DNA of 64,000 nt, from NCBI RefSeq assembly GCF_030586465.1, contig NZ_JAUQYP010000002.1:190279-254278 (forward strand), written 5' to 3'. The notes beneath the pieces were generated by a model. The model was not told the DNA's origin, did not search any database, and saw only the letters and a list, made by a program, of their open reading frames with translations. The stretch comes from Actinotalea lenta (GTDB lineage Bacteria; Actinomycetota; Actinomycetes; Actinomycetales; Cellulomonadaceae). Positions 62,233 to 64,000 of this stretch are shown here, in pieces. The translations under genes were made by a program, and so were the position numbers. Positions within the stretch are counted from its first letter, which is position 1; every line of letters starts with the position of its first letter.

Positions 62233-63323
62233 GCCCGGGCACCGACCAGCTGCTGGATCTCGGGCAGGGTCATCAGGAGCTGCTTCGTCTGCTCGACGTC
62301 CAGGCGCTCGGTGTTCTCCGAGGTGTAGTCGTCGAACTCGACGATCTCCTCCTCGCCCTCTTCGTAGTACAGCTCGTACTGGAGGGAGCGCGCGTCCAGC
62401 GGAACGCGGAAGTAGTCGCCTTCGTCCAGGGCCTTGACCTTCTCCTCGCGCGACAGCAACGTCTCGTGCATCTTCTCGCCGTGGCGGGTACCGATCCGCC
62501 TGATCTCAGGGTCCTCGACCCCGAGCAGACCCGCCACCGCCCGAGCGAGCACCTCGACGGTGCACGCGGGCGCCTTCTTGACGAACAAGTCACCCGGTTC
62601 GGCGTGGGTGAACGCGTACTCCACCAGGCCGACAGACTCCTGGAGCGACATGAGGAACCTCGTCATGCGGGGCTCGGTCACGGTGAGTGGCTTGCCGGCG
62701 AGGACCTGCTTGACGAAGAGGGGGATCACCGATCCGCGCGAGTACATGACGTTGCCGTAGCGGGTCAGCGACACGACCGTCGACGAGTTCGGGTGGCTAC
62801 GGGCGAACGCCTGCGCCGTCTTCTCCATGAGCGCCTTCGACATGCCCATCGCGTTCACCGGGTAGACGGCCTTGTCCGTGCTCAGGAAGACGACCGACTT
62901 CACGCCAGTCGCGGCGGCCGCCTCGACGACGTTGTGGCTGCCGGTGACGTTGGTCTTGACCGCCTGCTGCGGGAAGAACTCGCACGACGGGACCTGCTTG
63001 AGGGCGGCGGCGTGGAAGACGAAGTCCACATCGACGAACGCGTTCATCACACTGTCGGCATCGCGGACGTCGCCGAGGAAGAACTTCAGGCGCGAGTCCG
63101 CATAGCGGGTCCGCATCTCGTCCTGCTTCGCCTCGTCGCGGGAGAACACGTGGACCTGCCCCACTCCGTTGTCGAGGAGGTGGCGCACCATGGTCGAACC
63201 GAAGGACCCCGTTCCCCCGGTGATCGCCACGGTCGCGCCCTGCGTCGCCTCAAGCCTCATGCCAGTCGCCTCTCTCGCTGGGTCCGTCGACCGGGTGTCT
63301 GCAGGCAGGCCCTCTCCGGTCAT
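62229..63323 (-). CDS. capE: UDP-GlcNAc 4,6-dehydratase/5-epimerase (CapE/WbjB-like)
   Basis: A 364-residue SDR of the FlaA1/CapE group: VAITGGTGSFGSTMVRHLLDN, DVRDADSVMNAFVDVDFVFHAAALKQVPSCEFFPQQAVKTNV, and the altered catalytic motif MxxxK in VNAMGMSKALMEKTAQ, typical of CapE. First committed step to UDP-L-FucNAc. ATG 63323 overlaps the upstream glycosyltransferase stop; an internal ATG at 63260 would remove a 21-residue non-conserved lead. Confidence 0.93.
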   Translation of the reverse strand: MTGEGLPADTRSTDPAREATGMRLEATQGATVAITGGTGSFGSTMVRHLLDNGVGQVHVFSRDEAKQDEMRTRYADSRLKFFLGDVRDADSVMNAFVDVDFVFHAAALKQVPSCEFFPQQAVKTNVTGSHNVVEAAAATGVKSVVFLSTDKAVYPVNAMGMSKALMEKTAQAFARSHPNSSTVVSLTRYGNVMYSRGSVIPLFVKQVLAGKPLTVTEPRMTRFLMSLQESVGLVEYAFTHAEPGDLFVKKAPACTVEVLARAVAGLLGVEDPEIRRIGTRHGEKMHETLLSREEKVKALDEGDYFRVPLDARSLQYELYYEEGEEEIVEFDDYTSENTERLDVEQTKQLLMTLPEIQQLVGARA

Positions 63324-64000
63324 GCTGTGCCCTCCCGGCTGTCCGAAACGGTGCGCGTGTCAGCCGCGGGCGGCAACTGCCCGGACCCTCGCGCTCCTGG
63401 GTGGGACGATCTGAGCAATGAGGCGAGCGCGCCCGCATTGACCTTCTCGCTCATGTAGCTCTCGTAGTAGTGGCGGGCGCAGGCACCGCGCCTGGCCCGG
63501 TCCTCTGGGCCCGCCTCGGCTGCTGATCGCATCGCCTCGGCGAGCCGATCCACGTCGCCTGCAGGCGCCACCCAGCCTGCGCCCGACTCGAGCACAACCT
63601 GTGCGATGTCGCCGTCGGCCGACGCGACGACGGGGCTGCCGGAGGCGAGGACCGACTGTACCTTGCTGGGCATCGTGTAGGTGAAGACGGGCTGCTTGTC
63701 GAGAGAGACGACCTGGACGTCCGCTGCGGCGGCCGCCTCGGCCACTTCGCAGGGCTGCATCGGCGGTCGAAAGGTCACCACCTCCGGCGCCACCCGATCG
63801 GCAAGTTCGCGTAGCGCGACCTCGGTGACTCCCGAGCCGACGATGACGAGGGCGATGTCGTGCGTCTCGGAGGCGGACGCGGCGGCCTCGATCACCGTCG
63901 CAAGGGCCTGCGCGGGGCCAAGGTTCCCGGCGTACATGAAGAGCGTCGTCTCGTCAGCGACACCCAGGCTGGCACGGAAGGCGGACGACCTGGTTCGCGG
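63320..64000 (-). CDS. Glycosyltransferase family 4-like (5' end beyond window)
   Basis: The C-terminal donor domain of a GT-B glycosyltransferase: LGVADETTLFMYAGNLGPAQALATVIEAAA, ALVIVGSGVTE, PCEVAEAAAAADVQVVSLDKQ, TMPSKVQSVLASGSPVVAS (the nucleotide-sugar glutamate position replaced in a KVQ form) and GAGWVAPAGDVDRLAEAM. The frame is open to the right edge, so the acceptor domain lies outside. WbuB-like family members act next to capEFG genes and add FucNAc. First gene of the minus-strand run seen here. Confidence 0.85.
   Translation of the reverse strand, partial: PRTRSSAFRASLGVADETTLFMYAGNLGPAQALATVIEAAASASETHDIALVIVGSGVTEVALRELADRVAPEVVTFRPPMQPCEVAEAAAAADVQVVSLDKQPVFTYTMPSKVQSVLASGSPVVASADGDIAQVVLESGAGWVAPAGDVDRLAEAMRSAAEAGPEDRARRGACARHYYESYMSEKVNAGALASLLRSSHPGARGSGQLPPAADTRTVSDSREGTA

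Noticed and set aside
1-64000. tRNA, rRNA, CRISPR array, insertion sequence, prophage or attachment site
   Set aside because: No cloverleaf-like cluster, regular spacer-repeat array, transposase or integrase motif was found on either strand by reading.

Overview
The window is from a very high-GC actinobacterium. A GH10 xylanase at the left edge, frequent GTG starts, dense GTGA/ATGA gene overlaps, a DosR-like/CRP-like promoter and the overall gene content suggest a Cellulomonas-type (Cellulomonadaceae) cellulolytic soil organism; the genus is an inference. No rRNA, tRNA, CRISPR array, transposase or phage gene was found.

Left part (1-12034): end of a secreted-type GH10 xylanase, a GNAT acetyltransferase with a tiny upstream ORF, an operon of chorismate mutase / PPOX-fold protein / coiled-coil protein, a phosphofructokinase, an MFS efflux pump with its MarR regulator behind a perfect palindromic operator, and a TetR regulator (apparently leaderless mRNA inside its own operator) followed by a MacB/FtsX-type ABC exporter.

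Middle (12076-33576): the most unusual region. A sulfur-carrier and electron-transfer operon (TusA, MvhD-like, DsrE-like, two HdrA-like flavoproteins of which the first carries an inserted NfnL/GltD-type NAD(P)H module, a small winged-helix-like protein, and a HdrC-membrane cytochrome fusion of QmoC type) is followed, after four unrelated-looking genes (one frameshifted), by a complete four-subunit group 3b [NiFe] hydrogenase (sulfhydrogenase, beta-gamma-delta-alpha), its endopeptidase, and a convergent hypF-hypC-hypD-hypE maturation operon. The two promoter regions share a TACCCC-N2-GGGGTA palindrome (CsoR/CstR-type) and a GGGACC-N3-GACCC element (DosR-like); the first also has a perfect TGTGA-N6-TCACA CRP/FNR-family site. 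I infer one regulon linking H2/NAD(P)H, sulfane sulfur and the quinone pool under oxygen limitation. A second TusA-like gene has lost the catalytic cysteine.

Right part (33691-64000): a conserved hypothetical, a flavin-monooxygenase/FMN-reductase pair, then a large surface-polysaccharide locus. It holds two tandem DUF4012 paralogs, the wbpD-A-E-B set for UDP-GlcNAc(3NAc)A, a Wzx flippase, a multi-spanning membrane protein, rfbG/rfbF for CDP-4-keto-6-deoxyglucose, a GtrB-like glycosyltransferase and GtrA-like protein, a sugar epimerase/reductase, a split transketolase (likely a branched-sugar enzyme), a sulfotransferase, an APH-fold kinase, a Wzy/WaaL-type polymerase, glycosyltransferases, an O-acetyltransferase, and capE-capF-capG for UDP-L-FucNAc. 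The last gene runs off the right edge.
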